Below are positions 49,697 through 58,822 of a DNA stretch of 64,000 bases, piece after piece. A model generated the notes under the pieces. That model saw only the letters and a program-made list of their open reading frames with translations. It had not been told where the DNA came from and searched no databases. The stretch covers positions 1 to 64,000 of the forward strand of contig JBOGCF010000039.1 of the NCBI GenBank assembly GCA_051656605.1, given 5' to 3'. The translations under genes and the position numbers were made by a program. Within the stretch, counting starts at the first letter, position 1; every line of letters begins with the position of its first letter. Origin of the DNA: UBA12018 sp051656605. GTDB lineage: Bacteria > Bacteroidota > Bacteroidia > Bacteroidales > CAMTPD01.

Positions 49697-51751
49697 TTAG
49701 ATCATGTCGATGCTACGTTTTACGAAGTTGCTAAGAGATTCACCCTTAAGCATTCCGTTTTGAAGCAACGCAAGATCGATAAGTTGTCTTACCAGTTTAT
49801 TGTCGGCCGCATAAGAAGCAATAACACCTTCAATTTCTTTTGTAAGATCGCTGATTTTAGCCTCAGTGTTCTTCAAATCTTCGCTTTCAGAAGCGGTGAT
49901 TTCTTCAGCCTTTTTGCCACGTTGCATTGAAAGAAGATCCTCTTTGCGAGCTTCCCAACCTTTTTTGTCTGCTACAAGAGGAGAGATTTGGCTATCGCAA
50001 GCCAACTTTTCTTCTTCAAGTACACGTTTCACAAGCGCGTGCTCTGAGTTAAGAACCAAGTTGTAGCTTTCTGGCAATTCGCCGTAGAATGCCATATTCG
50101 GATTCATAGCAGCCACTTCTTTCATACGGCGCATGTATTCGCTTTGCGTAATCATAACCGGAGCAGCATTTTCGCCTAGCGCTTCGATCTCTACCATAAA
50201 CTCAGTTTTCTCCATTTGAGGGATTTGAGATTTAAAGGTAGTTTGAAGTTCAAACTTCTCTTCGCTCGAAAGATTTACTTGCGCAACGTTGTCTTTTCTG
50301 ATCAAGTTGTCGGCCGTGTTACTGTCTACACGTACAAAGATCGACTTCTCAAACTTGTGTTCCAACAAGCCCACAACGTGAACATCCAATTGTCCGTCCA
50401 TCAACAACACATCGTAACCTTTGTTTTTAGCTGCCTCGATGTAGCTGTATTGTGATACCTTGTCGTTTGTATATAGGTAAACAAGATTGCCGTCTTTGTC
50501 TGTTTGATTGTCTGCAATTAAGCCCTTGTACTCTTCGAAGGTGAAGCATTTACCGTCTACATTCTTCAATAGCGCAAACTTTTGAGCTCTTTCGTAGAAT
50601 TTCTCGTCCGAAAGCATTCCGTATTCAATGAACAACTTCAAGCTATCCCACTTCTCTTCGAATTGAGGTCTGTCTGTCTTGAAAATTTCTTCAAGCTTAT
50701 CAGCCACTTTCTTCGTGATGTGGTTCGAGATTTTCTTCACATTCGAATCACTTTGCAAGTATGAGCGTGAAACGTTAAGCGGGATATCCGGAGAGTCGAT
50801 CACACCATGCAACAGTGTTAAGAATTCTGGCACGATGCCTTCTACAGAGTCGGTTACAAATACTTGGTTGCAATACAACTGAATTTTGTTACGTTGCAAT
50901 TCGATGTTGTTTTTCACCTTAGGGAAGTAAAGAATACCTGTAAGGTTGAACGGATAATCTACGTTTAGGTGGATCCAGAACAAAGGCTCTTCCGAGTGAG
51001 GATATAGTTCGTGGTAGAACTTGATGTAATCTTCGTCGGTAAGCTCCGATGGCTTCTTCACCCAAGCAGGATGTGTATCGTTGATGATATTGTCTTTGTC
51101 TGTTTCAACCTCTTTGCCGTCTTTCCACTCTTTTACTTTACCGCAAGCGATAGGAATAGGAAGGAATTTGCAGTATTTCTTCAACAAACCAATCACGCGA
51201 CCTTCTTCAAGAAACTCAAGGTTTTCGTCGTCGATGTAAAGGATAATGTCTGTACCTCTCGAAGCCTTCGTAGTTTCTTCAAGCGTATATTCAGGTGTAC
51301 CATCACAGCTCCATTTCATCGGAACAGCACCTTCTTTGTACGATTTTGTAACGATCTCTACTTTCTTAGACACCATAAATGCCGAGTAGAACCCAAGGCC
51401 GAAGTGACCGATGATGGTATTAGCATCGTTTTTGTGCTTTTCAAGGAATTCTTCAGCACTTGAGAAAGCGATTTGATTGATATAGCGTTCAATCTCGTCG
51501 GCAGTCATACCAATACCACAGTCCGAAATTGTTAATGTTTTAGCTTCTTTATCTACAGAAACACGTACCACTAGTTCGCCTAGTTCGCCTTTAAACTCAC
51601 CAACCGAAGCATACGTTTTAAGCTTCTGCGTAGCATCTACTGCATTTGAAACGATTTCGCGAAGGAAGATTTCATGGTCACTGTAAAGGAATTTCTTAAT
51701 AATAGGAAAGATGTTGTCTGTAGTAACACCAATATGTCCAGTCTTGCTCAT
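49697..51751 (-). CDS. htpG: HtpG (Hsp90) chaperone
   Basis: 684 residues. The GHKL ATPase N domain has FLREIVSNAVDATQKLK (E for hydrolysis), SDCGIGMTADEI (ATP Asp), IGHFGLGFYSAFMV (lid) and SRGTDIILYI. A middle domain (about 230-500, with PLFWIHLNVDYPFNLTGILYFPK) and a C-terminal dimerisation domain follow. Charge-rich DNA codons suggest high expression. Typical of Bacteroidota, where HtpG is longer than in E. coli. The region upstream holds an unusual repeat cluster, but no clear promoter was found. Confidence 0.96.
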   Translation of the reverse strand: MSKTGHIGVTTDNIFPIIKKFLYSDHEIFLREIVSNAVDATQKLKTYASVGEFKGELGELVVRVSVDKEAKTLTISDCGIGMTADEIERYINQIAFSSAEEFLEKHKNDANTIIGHFGLGFYSAFMVSKKVEIVTKSYKEGAVPMKWSCDGTPEYTLEETTKASRGTDIILYIDDENLEFLEEGRVIGLLKKYCKFLPIPIACGKVKEWKDGKEVETDKDNIINDTHPAWVKKPSELTDEDYIKFYHELYPHSEEPLFWIHLNVDYPFNLTGILYFPKVKNNIELQRNKIQLYCNQVFVTDSVEGIVPEFLTLLHGVIDSPDIPLNVSRSYLQSDSNVKKISNHITKKVADKLEEIFKTDRPQFEEKWDSLKLFIEYGMLSDEKFYERAQKFALLKNVDGKCFTFEEYKGLIADNQTDKDGNLVYLYTNDKVSQYSYIEAAKNKGYDVLLMDGQLDVHVVGLLEHKFEKSIFVRVDSNTADNLIRKDNVAQVNLSSEEKFELQTTFKSQIPQMEKTEFMVEIEALGENAAPVMITQSEYMRRMKEVAAMNPNMAFYGELPESYNLVLNSEHALVKRVLEEEKLACDSQISPLVADKKGWEARKEDLLSMQRGKKAEEITASESEDLKNTEAKISDLTKEIEGVIASYAADNKLVRQLIDLALLQNGMLKGESLSNFVKRSIDMI

Positions 51752-52159
51752 ATGTAATATTATTTTTTAGTTATATGTATTATGCGGACAATGCATCCGC
51801 GTTAATTTATATTCAAAAAGCATGCCGCAGCTCAGATTGTCATATTGTCATTGAATATTTGCCATAATATCTGTCTTTGATTGTGAAAAACTGAAAAAAT
51901 GGCAAACTCAAGGATTTCTTGTAAGCACGCAGAGCTTTTAAATGCACAATTCGCATTCATTAAGATGCGTTATCATAGTACCTTAAGCTTAGACACGATC
52001 GTGTACACAACTTAGACAGGTATATGACAAGAATGCGTCACGTACGTGTACACATCTTAGACACGTACCTGTCTAAGCTTAATGCTCGTATAGAAAGGGA
52101 TTAATGACTGCGTAGTTTGGAAGTAGTTTTCACGAGGTTAGGACCTATTATATTATAGG
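51752..52159. other. htpG upstream non-coding region
   Basis: About 400 bp with no supported gene. It contains a small hairpin near htpG (about 51785-51798, GCGGA/TCCGC) and the repeat cluster at 51983-52082 (annotated separately). No TAnnTTTG-type promoter on the minus strand could be assigned to htpG. Confidence 0.6.
51983..52082. repeat. CTTAGACA repeat and palindrome cluster
   Basis: TTAAGCTTAGACA (51983-51995) and TGTCTAAGCTTAA (52070-52082) form a perfect 13-bp inverted repeat enclosing 74 bp. Inside, CGTGTACACAACTTAGACAGGTA-like units of 23 bp recur at 52000-52022 and 52045-52067 (three mismatches). The palindrome GTGTACAC occurs twice, with CACGTACGTG adjoining the second. CTTAGACA itself occurs three times direct and once inverted. 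Confidence 0.85.
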
Positions 52160-52197
52160 CTAAAAAAAATCCCCGTCAAACGAGTTGACGAGGATTG
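52160..52197 (-). terminator. clpC terminator
   Basis: AATCCCCGTCAA (52168-52179) pairs with TTGACGAGGATT (52185-52196), one mismatch; the A8 run gives a U-tract on the minus strand. Confidence 0.92.
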
Positions 52198-52250
52198 GTA
52201 TGGTTTCGGATAGGGTATAGGCTCTATCCGGTTAGAAACATACGTTTCTT

Positions 52251-54470
52251 TTATTTCTTTCTGATATCAATCGCAATTTTTTGATGCTCTTGATCAAAGT
52301 CGACATAGATAATGTCTCCTTCGCTCACTGTAGCCTTAATGATCATTTCTGCCATTTCATCTTCGAGATACTTTTGGATGGCACGTTTGAGCGGACGTGC
52401 GCCAAATTGTACATCGTAGCCTTTTGTCGCGATAAAGTCTTTGGCCTCATCGGTAATTACAAGCTCGTAACCCAAGTTGAGTACTCGTTTGTAGAATCCT
52501 TGCAACTCGAGGTCGATGATTTTATGAATGGCTGCTTTGTCGAGTTGATCAAACATAACGATGTCGTCGACACGGTTTAGAAACTCCGGAGCAAAGGCTC
52601 TGTTCAAGGCTTTTTGTATCACGCTTCTTGAGAATTCTTTGTCGGTTTCGGTAGTTGTAGTGCTGAATCCTACGCCTTTACCGAATTCTTTCAACTGACG
52701 GGTACCGATGTTTGAAGTCATGATAACGATGGTATTCTTAAAGTCGATCTTGCGTCCGAGGCTGTCGGTAAGGCGACCTTCGTCGAGTACTTGCAGCAAG
52801 ATGTTGAATACATCCGGGTGTGCCTTTTCGATCTCGTCAAACAAAACAACCGAATAGGGTTTGCGTCTTACTTTTTCGGTAAGCTGTCCGCCTTCTTCAT
52901 AACCAACGTATCCCGGAGGCGCTCCTACCAGGCGCGATACGGCAAACTTCTCCATATACTCACTCATGTCGATGCGGATGATGGCATCGGGAGAGTCGAA
53001 AAGGAATTCTGCCAGCTTCTTTGCCAAGTGTGTTTTACCTACACCGGTAGGGCCAAGGAACATGAAGTTGCCGATTGGCTTGTTTGGATCTTTCAATCCC
53101 ACACGGTTGCGTTGAATTGCTTTTACGATTTTGTTTACAGCTTCGTCTTGTCCGATTACGCGGCTTTTAAGCACCTCGGCCATTTCCAGAAGCTTTTGAT
53201 TTTCTGCTTTGGCAATGCGTTGCACAGGTACACCTGACATCATGGCAACAACCTCTGCTATTTTTTCTTCATCCACAATCTCTTTGTTGCGTTGAAGCTC
53301 TTCTTCCCATTTCGACTTCGCTACTTCGAGATCGAGCAGATACTGACGCTCTTTGTCGCGATAGCTGGCTGCAAGCTCGAAGTTTTGTGACTTAACTGCT
53401 TGAATCTTGTTTTGCTTCGTCTCTTCAATCTTTGCTTCGAGATCTTCGATGTTTTTAGGAACGGTAATGTTTGTGATGTGCACGCGCGAACCAGCTTCAT
53501 CGAGTGCGTCAATTGCCTTGTCGGGGAAGTTGCGGTCGCTGATATAGCGATCGGTAAGTGTAACACACGCTTGAATAGCTTCCGGTGTATAGATCACGTT
53601 GTGGTGCTCTTCGTAGCGTTCCTTGATGTTTTGCAAAATTTGCAAAGTCTCTTCTGCCGTGGTAGGATCTACGATTACTTTTTGAAAGCGACGCTCTAAT
53701 GCTCCGTCTTTCTCAATGTTTTTTCTGTATTCATCCAGCGTAGTGGCTCCGATACATTGTATTTCGCCACGTGCCAATGCAGGCTTTAAGATGTTTGCCG
53801 CATCCATCGACCCGGCTGCAGAGCCTGCACCTACCAAGGTGTGTATTTCGTCGATGAATAATATAATGTTCGGATTCTTTGACAGTTCGTTTAAGATTGC
53901 TTTGATGCGCTCTTCAAATTGTCCTCTGTATTTAGTTCCCGCTACAACCGACGTAAGGTCAAGACTCACAACTCGCTTGTCAAACAACACGCGTGATACT
54001 TTGCGCTGAATGATACGAAGGGCCAAGCCTTCTACAATAGCAGACTTTCCTACTCCGGGCTCACCAATAAGAACCGGATTGTTCTTTTTTCTTCTACTCA
54101 AGATCTGAGCCAAACGTTCTATCTCCTTCTCGCGTCCTACAATGGGATCGAGTCTGTTTTCAGCAGCGGCACGTGTAAGATCGGTTCCGAAATTATCAAG
54201 TACCGGAGTGTCATTACCTACTTTCGAAGTCGGGTTTGAGGTAGATCCGTACGATGGTTCTTTCTTTTGATTGTAATCTTCATCTTCTTCGTCATCTTCG
54301 TCATCGGTAAATCCGTCACGAATATCTGACGCTTGGTCTTGTTCATGAAAACGATGATTCTCTTCATTATTTAAGAAGATTTGATCCATGTCATAATCAC
54401 TCAAAGAGTATTCGGAGTGTTTATTCTGCATATATTTAAGATTTGAATAGTTCATTCTGTTTGTTTTCAT
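52251..54470 (-). CDS. clpC: ClpC-type AAA+ unfoldase without the Clp N-domain
   Basis: 739 residues; typical ClpC is about 840. The usual Clp_N double repeat is absent and replaced by about 90 acidic, low-complexity residues (DDEDDEEDEDYNQKK about 56-70). From LDNFGTDLTRAAAENRLDPIVGREKEIERL the protein is normal: ring 1 Walker A GEPGVGKS (136-143), a UVR-like short middle (KSQNFELAASYRDKE), ring 2 Walker A GPTGVGKTHLAKKL, and GKGVGF, matching the ClpP-binding VGF loop. Thus it likely feeds ClpP but recognises substrates or adaptors differently. Only about 280 nt separate it from divergent gyrA, so no N-domain lies upstream. Confidence 0.93.
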   Translation of the reverse strand: MKTNRMNYSNLKYMQNKHSEYSLSDYDMDQIFLNNEENHRFHEQDQASDIRDGFTDDEDDEEDEDYNQKKEPSYGSTSNPTSKVGNDTPVLDNFGTDLTRAAAENRLDPIVGREKEIERLAQILSRRKKNNPVLIGEPGVGKSAIVEGLALRIIQRKVSRVLFDKRVVSLDLTSVVAGTKYRGQFEERIKAILNELSKNPNIILFIDEIHTLVGAGSAAGSMDAANILKPALARGEIQCIGATTLDEYRKNIEKDGALERRFQKVIVDPTTAEETLQILQNIKERYEEHHNVIYTPEAIQACVTLTDRYISDRNFPDKAIDALDEAGSRVHITNITVPKNIEDLEAKIEETKQNKIQAVKSQNFELAASYRDKERQYLLDLEVAKSKWEEELQRNKEIVDEEKIAEVVAMMSGVPVQRIAKAENQKLLEMAEVLKSRVIGQDEAVNKIVKAIQRNRVGLKDPNKPIGNFMFLGPTGVGKTHLAKKLAEFLFDSPDAIIRIDMSEYMEKFAVSRLVGAPPGYVGYEEGGQLTEKVRRKPYSVVLFDEIEKAHPDVFNILLQVLDEGRLTDSLGRKIDFKNTIVIMTSNIGTRQLKEFGKGVGFSTTTTETDKEFSRSVIQKALNRAFAPEFLNRVDDIVMFDQLDKAAIHKIIDLELQGFYKRVLNLGYELVITDEAKDFIATKGYDVQFGARPLKRAIQKYLEDEMAEMIIKATVSEGDIIYVDFDQEHQKIAIDIRKK

Positions 54471-54750
54471 ATATAGTTTAACAGCTATAAGTATGATATG
54501 TTTGTAAATATATTCTTTAATTTAATAGAAGCAATGCACCTGACAAACTTTCTTTAGATTAACGTCTGTTTGTGCAAAGAACTCCAATATATATGATACA
54601 TCAATAACCTTGCCAAAATATTTTATACTACCAAATGTGCCATTAAAAGCATAAACTTTTGTTGTATTTTGTTTCGTAATCACTCGGAAAAGCTTACCTT
54701 AGTGCGATTTTTCACGTAGTTGATAATATTTTAAATAAATAAATATTTAA

Positions 54751-57276
54751 ATGACTGATCAAGATAGAATTATAAAGATTAATATCGAGGAGGAAATGAA
54801 ATCGGCTTACATTGACTATTCAATGTCGGTAATTGTTTCCCGTGCGCTTCCTGATGTAAGGGACGGTTTCAAACCAGTACACAGAAGAGTGCTATTCGGT
54901 ATGAATGAATTAGGCAATACATCTGATAAACCATATAAGAAGTCTGCCAGAATTGTCGGTGAAGTATTAGGTAAGTATCACCCCCACGGTGATTCATCCG
55001 TATACTTTGCAATGGTGCGTATGGCACAAGAGTGGTCTTTGCGTTATCCGCTGGTAGACGGTCAAGGTAACTTTGGTTCGATAGACGGAGACAGCCCTGC
55101 TGCAATGCGTTATACCGAGGCTCGCTTGAGCAAACTGGCTGAAGAAATGCTACGTGACATCGATAAAAACACCGTTGATTTCCAATTAAACTTCGATGAT
55201 ACATTGAAGGAACCAACAGTGTTGCCAACTCGAATTCCAAACTTGTTGGTAAACGGTGCGTCGGGTATTGCCGTTGGTATGGCTACAAATATGCCTCCTC
55301 ACAACATGAGCGAAGCAATCGATGGATCTATTGCATACATCGAAGCTGATGGTCAAATTGATGTAGAGGGATTGATGCAATATATCAAAGCTCCTGATTT
55401 TCCTACCGGTGGTTATATCTATGGGTACGCTGGTGTAAAGGATGCTTTCGAAACGGGTAGAGGTAGAGTGGTAATGCGCGGTAAGGCTGAAATCGAAACC
55501 GAGCACAACAGAGATAAAATCATTATCACTGAAATTCCTTACTTGGTAAACAAAGCGGAGCTGATCAAGCATATTGCCGACCTTGTTGACGAGAAGAAAC
55601 TGGATGGTATCTCAAATGTAAACGACGAATCAGACCGTAGAGGTATGCGTATCGTGGTTGACGTGAAGAGAGATGCAAACGCAAACGTAGTGTTGAACAA
55701 ATTGTACAAACTTACGGCGTTGCAATCGTCATTCAGTGTTAATAATATTGCATTGGTAAACGGACGTCCAAAGTTGCTTAACTTACTTGATATGATCAAG
55801 CAGTTTGTTGAGCACCGCTACGACGTAGTAATGAGACGTACGCAATTCGAATTGAACAAAGCCGAAGAGCGTGCTCACATTCTTGAAGGTTTGATCATCG
55901 CATCAGACAATATCGATGAGGTTATCAATATCATCAAGACTTCGACTAATCCGGCGGAAGCGATCGATCGTTTGAAAGAGCGTTTCGGTTTGTCAGACGT
56001 TCAAGCTCGTGCTATTGTTGATATGCGTTTGCGTCAACTTACAGGACTAGAACAAGATAAGCTAAGAGCAGAATACGACGATATCATGGCTTTGATTAGT
56101 AGATTGCGCGATATTCTTGCAAACAAAGACTTGTGTATGCAGGTTATTAAAGATGAGTTGTTAGAAATCAAAGCTAAATTCGGAGATGATCGCAAAACTG
56201 AGATCGTTTATGCTTCTGAAGAGCTTAATCCGGAAGATTTCTACGCTGATGACGAAATGATTATCACTGTATCGCACCTTGGATACATCAAACGTACGCC
56301 GCTTACTGAGTTTAAAGCTCAAAATAGAGGTGGTGTTGGTGCTAAAGGTAGTGAAACACGCGATGCGGACTTTGTTGAATATATCTATCCTGCTTCTATG
56401 CATGCTACGATGTTGTTCTTTACGAAGAATGGTCGTTGCTACTGGTTGAAGGTATACGAAATTCCTGAAGGTTCGAAGAATTCGAAAGGTAGAGCAATCC
56501 AAAACTTGCTTAATATCGAATCCGGAGATAGAGTAAATGCATTTATCCGTGTTAAGAATCTTACAAAAGATAATGACTTTATCAATTCTCATTACTTGTT
56601 GTTCTGTACGAAGAAGGGTGTAATCAAGAAAACATTGCTTGAATCATATTCTCGTCCAAGACAAAATGGTGTTATCGCAATCGACTTGAGAGAAGGTGAT
56701 GAGGTAACAGAAGTAAGAATGACCAACGGTAACAATGAAGTTGTGATCGCAAATCGCAATGGTCGTGCTATTCGTTTCCACGAAAGTGCTGTACGCGTAA
56801 TGGGTAGAACTGCTGCCGGTGTACGTGGTATGACGCTCGACGAAGAGGATAACGATGAGGTTGTAGGTATGGTTTGCCTAAAAGACAAAGAAACAGAAAC
56901 TATTTTGGTTGTTTCGGAGCAAGGTTATGGCAAGCGTTCTCATATCGATGACTATCGTATCACAAATAGAGGTGGTAAAGGAGTAAAAACAATAAATATA
57001 ACCGAAAAAACAGGAAAACTTGTTGCTTTGAAAACTGTTACAGATGAAAACGACTTGATGATTATCAATAAATCGGGTATCACAATTCGTACATCAGTAT
57101 CGGATATCAGTGTAATGGGTCGCGCTACGCAGGGTGTAAGACTTATCAATCTTGAAAAGAGAAATGATGAGATTGCTTCTGTTTGTAAAGTGATGTCAGA
57201 AACTGAAGAAGATATGGTAGTAGGTGAAGAAGTACAAGTAGATGAGCTTAATTCTACTGTGGAAAACGAGAATTAA
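54751..57276 (+). CDS. gyrA: DNA gyrase subunit A
   Basis: 841 residues. IEEEMKSAYIDYSMSVIVSRALPDVRDG opens the breakage-reunion domain; the catalytic Tyr is in AMRYTEARL. The quinolone-resistance region reads HPHGDSSVYFAMVRMAQ, with Ser at the usual position. The C-terminal six-blade pinwheel (about 520-841) wraps DNA; the GyrA-box-like sequence QNRGGVGAKG is divergent. It is divergent from clpC across 280 bp and followed 34 nt later by a TPR gene. Confidence 0.97.
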   Translation: MTDQDRIIKINIEEEMKSAYIDYSMSVIVSRALPDVRDGFKPVHRRVLFGMNELGNTSDKPYKKSARIVGEVLGKYHPHGDSSVYFAMVRMAQEWSLRYPLVDGQGNFGSIDGDSPAAMRYTEARLSKLAEEMLRDIDKNTVDFQLNFDDTLKEPTVLPTRIPNLLVNGASGIAVGMATNMPPHNMSEAIDGSIAYIEADGQIDVEGLMQYIKAPDFPTGGYIYGYAGVKDAFETGRGRVVMRGKAEIETEHNRDKIIITEIPYLVNKAELIKHIADLVDEKKLDGISNVNDESDRRGMRIVVDVKRDANANVVLNKLYKLTALQSSFSVNNIALVNGRPKLLNLLDMIKQFVEHRYDVVMRRTQFELNKAEERAHILEGLIIASDNIDEVINIIKTSTNPAEAIDRLKERFGLSDVQARAIVDMRLRQLTGLEQDKLRAEYDDIMALISRLRDILANKDLCMQVIKDELLEIKAKFGDDRKTEIVYASEELNPEDFYADDEMIITVSHLGYIKRTPLTEFKAQNRGGVGAKGSETRDADFVEYIYPASMHATMLFFTKNGRCYWLKVYEIPEGSKNSKGRAIQNLLNIESGDRVNAFIRVKNLTKDNDFINSHYLLFCTKKGVIKKTLLESYSRPRQNGVIAIDLREGDEVTEVRMTNGNNEVVIANRNGRAIRFHESAVRVMGRTAAGVRGMTLDEEDNDEVVGMVCLKDKETETILVVSEQGYGKRSHIDDYRITNRGGKGVKTINITEKTGKLVALKTVTDENDLMIINKSGITIRTSVSDISVMGRATQGVRLINLEKRNDEIASVCKVMSETEEDMVVGEEVQVDELNSTVENEN

Positions 57277-57310
57277 TTTTTTATATTCACATAATTAAAT
57301 ATCAATTGCA

Positions 57311-58534
57311 ATGAAAAAATTTGTTTTCTCAATTGGTTTGTGTCTACTAGTTTCTGGTAGCATGTTTGCACAAAAGAAAAATGTTAGCACAGCTGAAAAG
57401 TTAGTTAAGGGAGAGAAGCCGGAATTCGCAGAAGCAGTTACACTGATTCAAGCTGCAATGCAAAACCCGGAAACTAAAAATGATCCAAAAACTTGGTATG
57501 TTGCAGGTTTCATCGAAAATCAGCAGTTTGATGCTGAGAAAATGAAACAAATGTTGGGTCAACAACCAAACGAAGAGGTAATGTATAAAGCATTAGGAGA
57601 AGTTCTTCCATATTTCATGGTATGTGATTCTCTTGATAATTTGCCAGATGCTAAAGGTAAAGTAAAACCTAAGTTTGTAAAAGATATCAAATCAATCTTG
57701 CGCGCAAACTTAAACTACTATATCAATGGCGGTGCATACTACTTCGACAAGCAAGATTATCCAACTGCATATAAGTTCTTCGATTCTTATTTGGAAATCC
57801 CTAATCTTCCAATCTTTAAAGGAGAAAAAGAGCCTCTAGTTTCAAAAACTGACTCTACTTATAAGATGATTCAGTTCTATGCAGGTGTTGCTGCATCACA
57901 AATGCAACAACCAGCGTTGGCTATCGAAAAATACAAAGCATTGAAAGATGCAGACTATCGTGGAAATGAAGTTTATCAATGTTTGAGCTCTGAATATCTT
58001 CAAGCTGGTGATACAGTAAACTTTATCGCTACACTTAAAGAAGGTGTTGATAAATTCCCAGAAGAAAAGTATTACTTGTTGAACCTTATTCAACAACTTA
58101 TTGCTTCAGGTAAAAATCAAGATGCTGTGACTTACCTAGAATCTGCAATTCAAAAGGATCCACAAAATGCTCAATTGTATGATGTAATGGGTCGTCTTTA
58201 TGAAGAGTCAGATCCTGCGAAAGCTCAAGGATATTTCGAAAAAGCATTGGCTATCGATCCTAACTATACAGATGCATTGGGCAACTTAGGTCGTATCTAC
58301 TTCAACCAAGCTGTTAAGATTCAGACAGAAGCAAATGCAATCAACGATAACAAACTTTATCGTGAAGAGCTAGACAAAGCTAAAGCATTGTACGAAAAAG
58401 CAATGCCTTACTTCGAAAAAGCTCACGCTGCTAATCCAGAAGCAAGAGAATATATGGTAGCTCTTAGAGGTATCTATTACAACTTGAATATGGGTGACAA
58501 ATATGAAGCTATCGAAGCAAAAATGAATCAATAA
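57311..58534 (+). CDS. Periplasmic TPR protein
   Basis: 407 residues. A Sec signal ends near GSMFAQKK. Several TPR repeats follow: about 130-160 (GAYYFDKQDYPTAYKFFDSY), 185-215 (AGVAASQMQQPALAIEKYK), 245-330 (LIQQLIASGKNQDAVTYLESAI; VMGRLYEESDPAKAQGYFEKA; NLGRIYFNQAVKIQ), and a last repeat with NPEAREYMVAL. No catalytic residues. It is likely an envelope assembly or scaffolding protein. This gyrA-TPR order is common in Bacteroidales; a strong terminator follows. Confidence 0.85.
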   Translation: MKKFVFSIGLCLLVSGSMFAQKKNVSTAEKLVKGEKPEFAEAVTLIQAAMQNPETKNDPKTWYVAGFIENQQFDAEKMKQMLGQQPNEEVMYKALGEVLPYFMVCDSLDNLPDAKGKVKPKFVKDIKSILRANLNYYINGGAYYFDKQDYPTAYKFFDSYLEIPNLPIFKGEKEPLVSKTDSTYKMIQFYAGVAASQMQQPALAIEKYKALKDADYRGNEVYQCLSSEYLQAGDTVNFIATLKEGVDKFPEEKYYLLNLIQQLIASGKNQDAVTYLESAIQKDPQNAQLYDVMGRLYEESDPAKAQGYFEKALAIDPNYTDALGNLGRIYFNQAVKIQTEANAINDNKLYREELDKAKALYEKAMPYFEKAHAANPEAREYMVALRGIYYNLNMGDKYEAIEAKMNQ

Positions 58535-58555
58535 TTCATTTATTCATAAAATAGG

Positions 58556-58588
58556 AAAGGGGAGTATCTTTTTGATGCTCCCCTTTTT
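58556..58588 (+). terminator. Terminator after the TPR gene
   Basis: AAAGGGGAGTATC (58556-58568) pairs with GATGCTCCCCTTT (58574-58586), one mismatch, then T-run. Confidence 0.92.
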
Positions 58589-58764
58589 CTGCGTTATAAT
58601 GTTCTGTTCCGCCTCAACTTGAATTGTATTTGTCTATTTCTACATAAAATGTGCAGATTATAGACTATTCTAAACTCTCTGAGATTTGAATATTTGAAAC
58701 CGTTCGACTCATTGGGCGTAAATATTAGAATAATGAAAGGTTAATAAATTGGCGAAATATCAAT

Positions 58765-58797
58765 AAAAAAGGCACACTCAATAAAGAGTATGCCTTC
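58765..58797 (-). terminator. pgk terminator
   Basis: On the minus strand AAGGCATACTC pairs with GAGTGTGCCTT (one mismatch) followed by TTTTTT (58770-58765). Confidence 0.92.
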
Positions 58798-58822
58798 TGA
58801 AAATATATTTTTGAGAAATATA

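Noticed and set aside
51752..52250. A missing Clp_N domain frameshifted off the clpC gene
   Set aside because: clpC runs on the minus strand, so this side is its 3' end; the 280 nt at its 5' end (54471-54750) hold no Clp_N-like frame.
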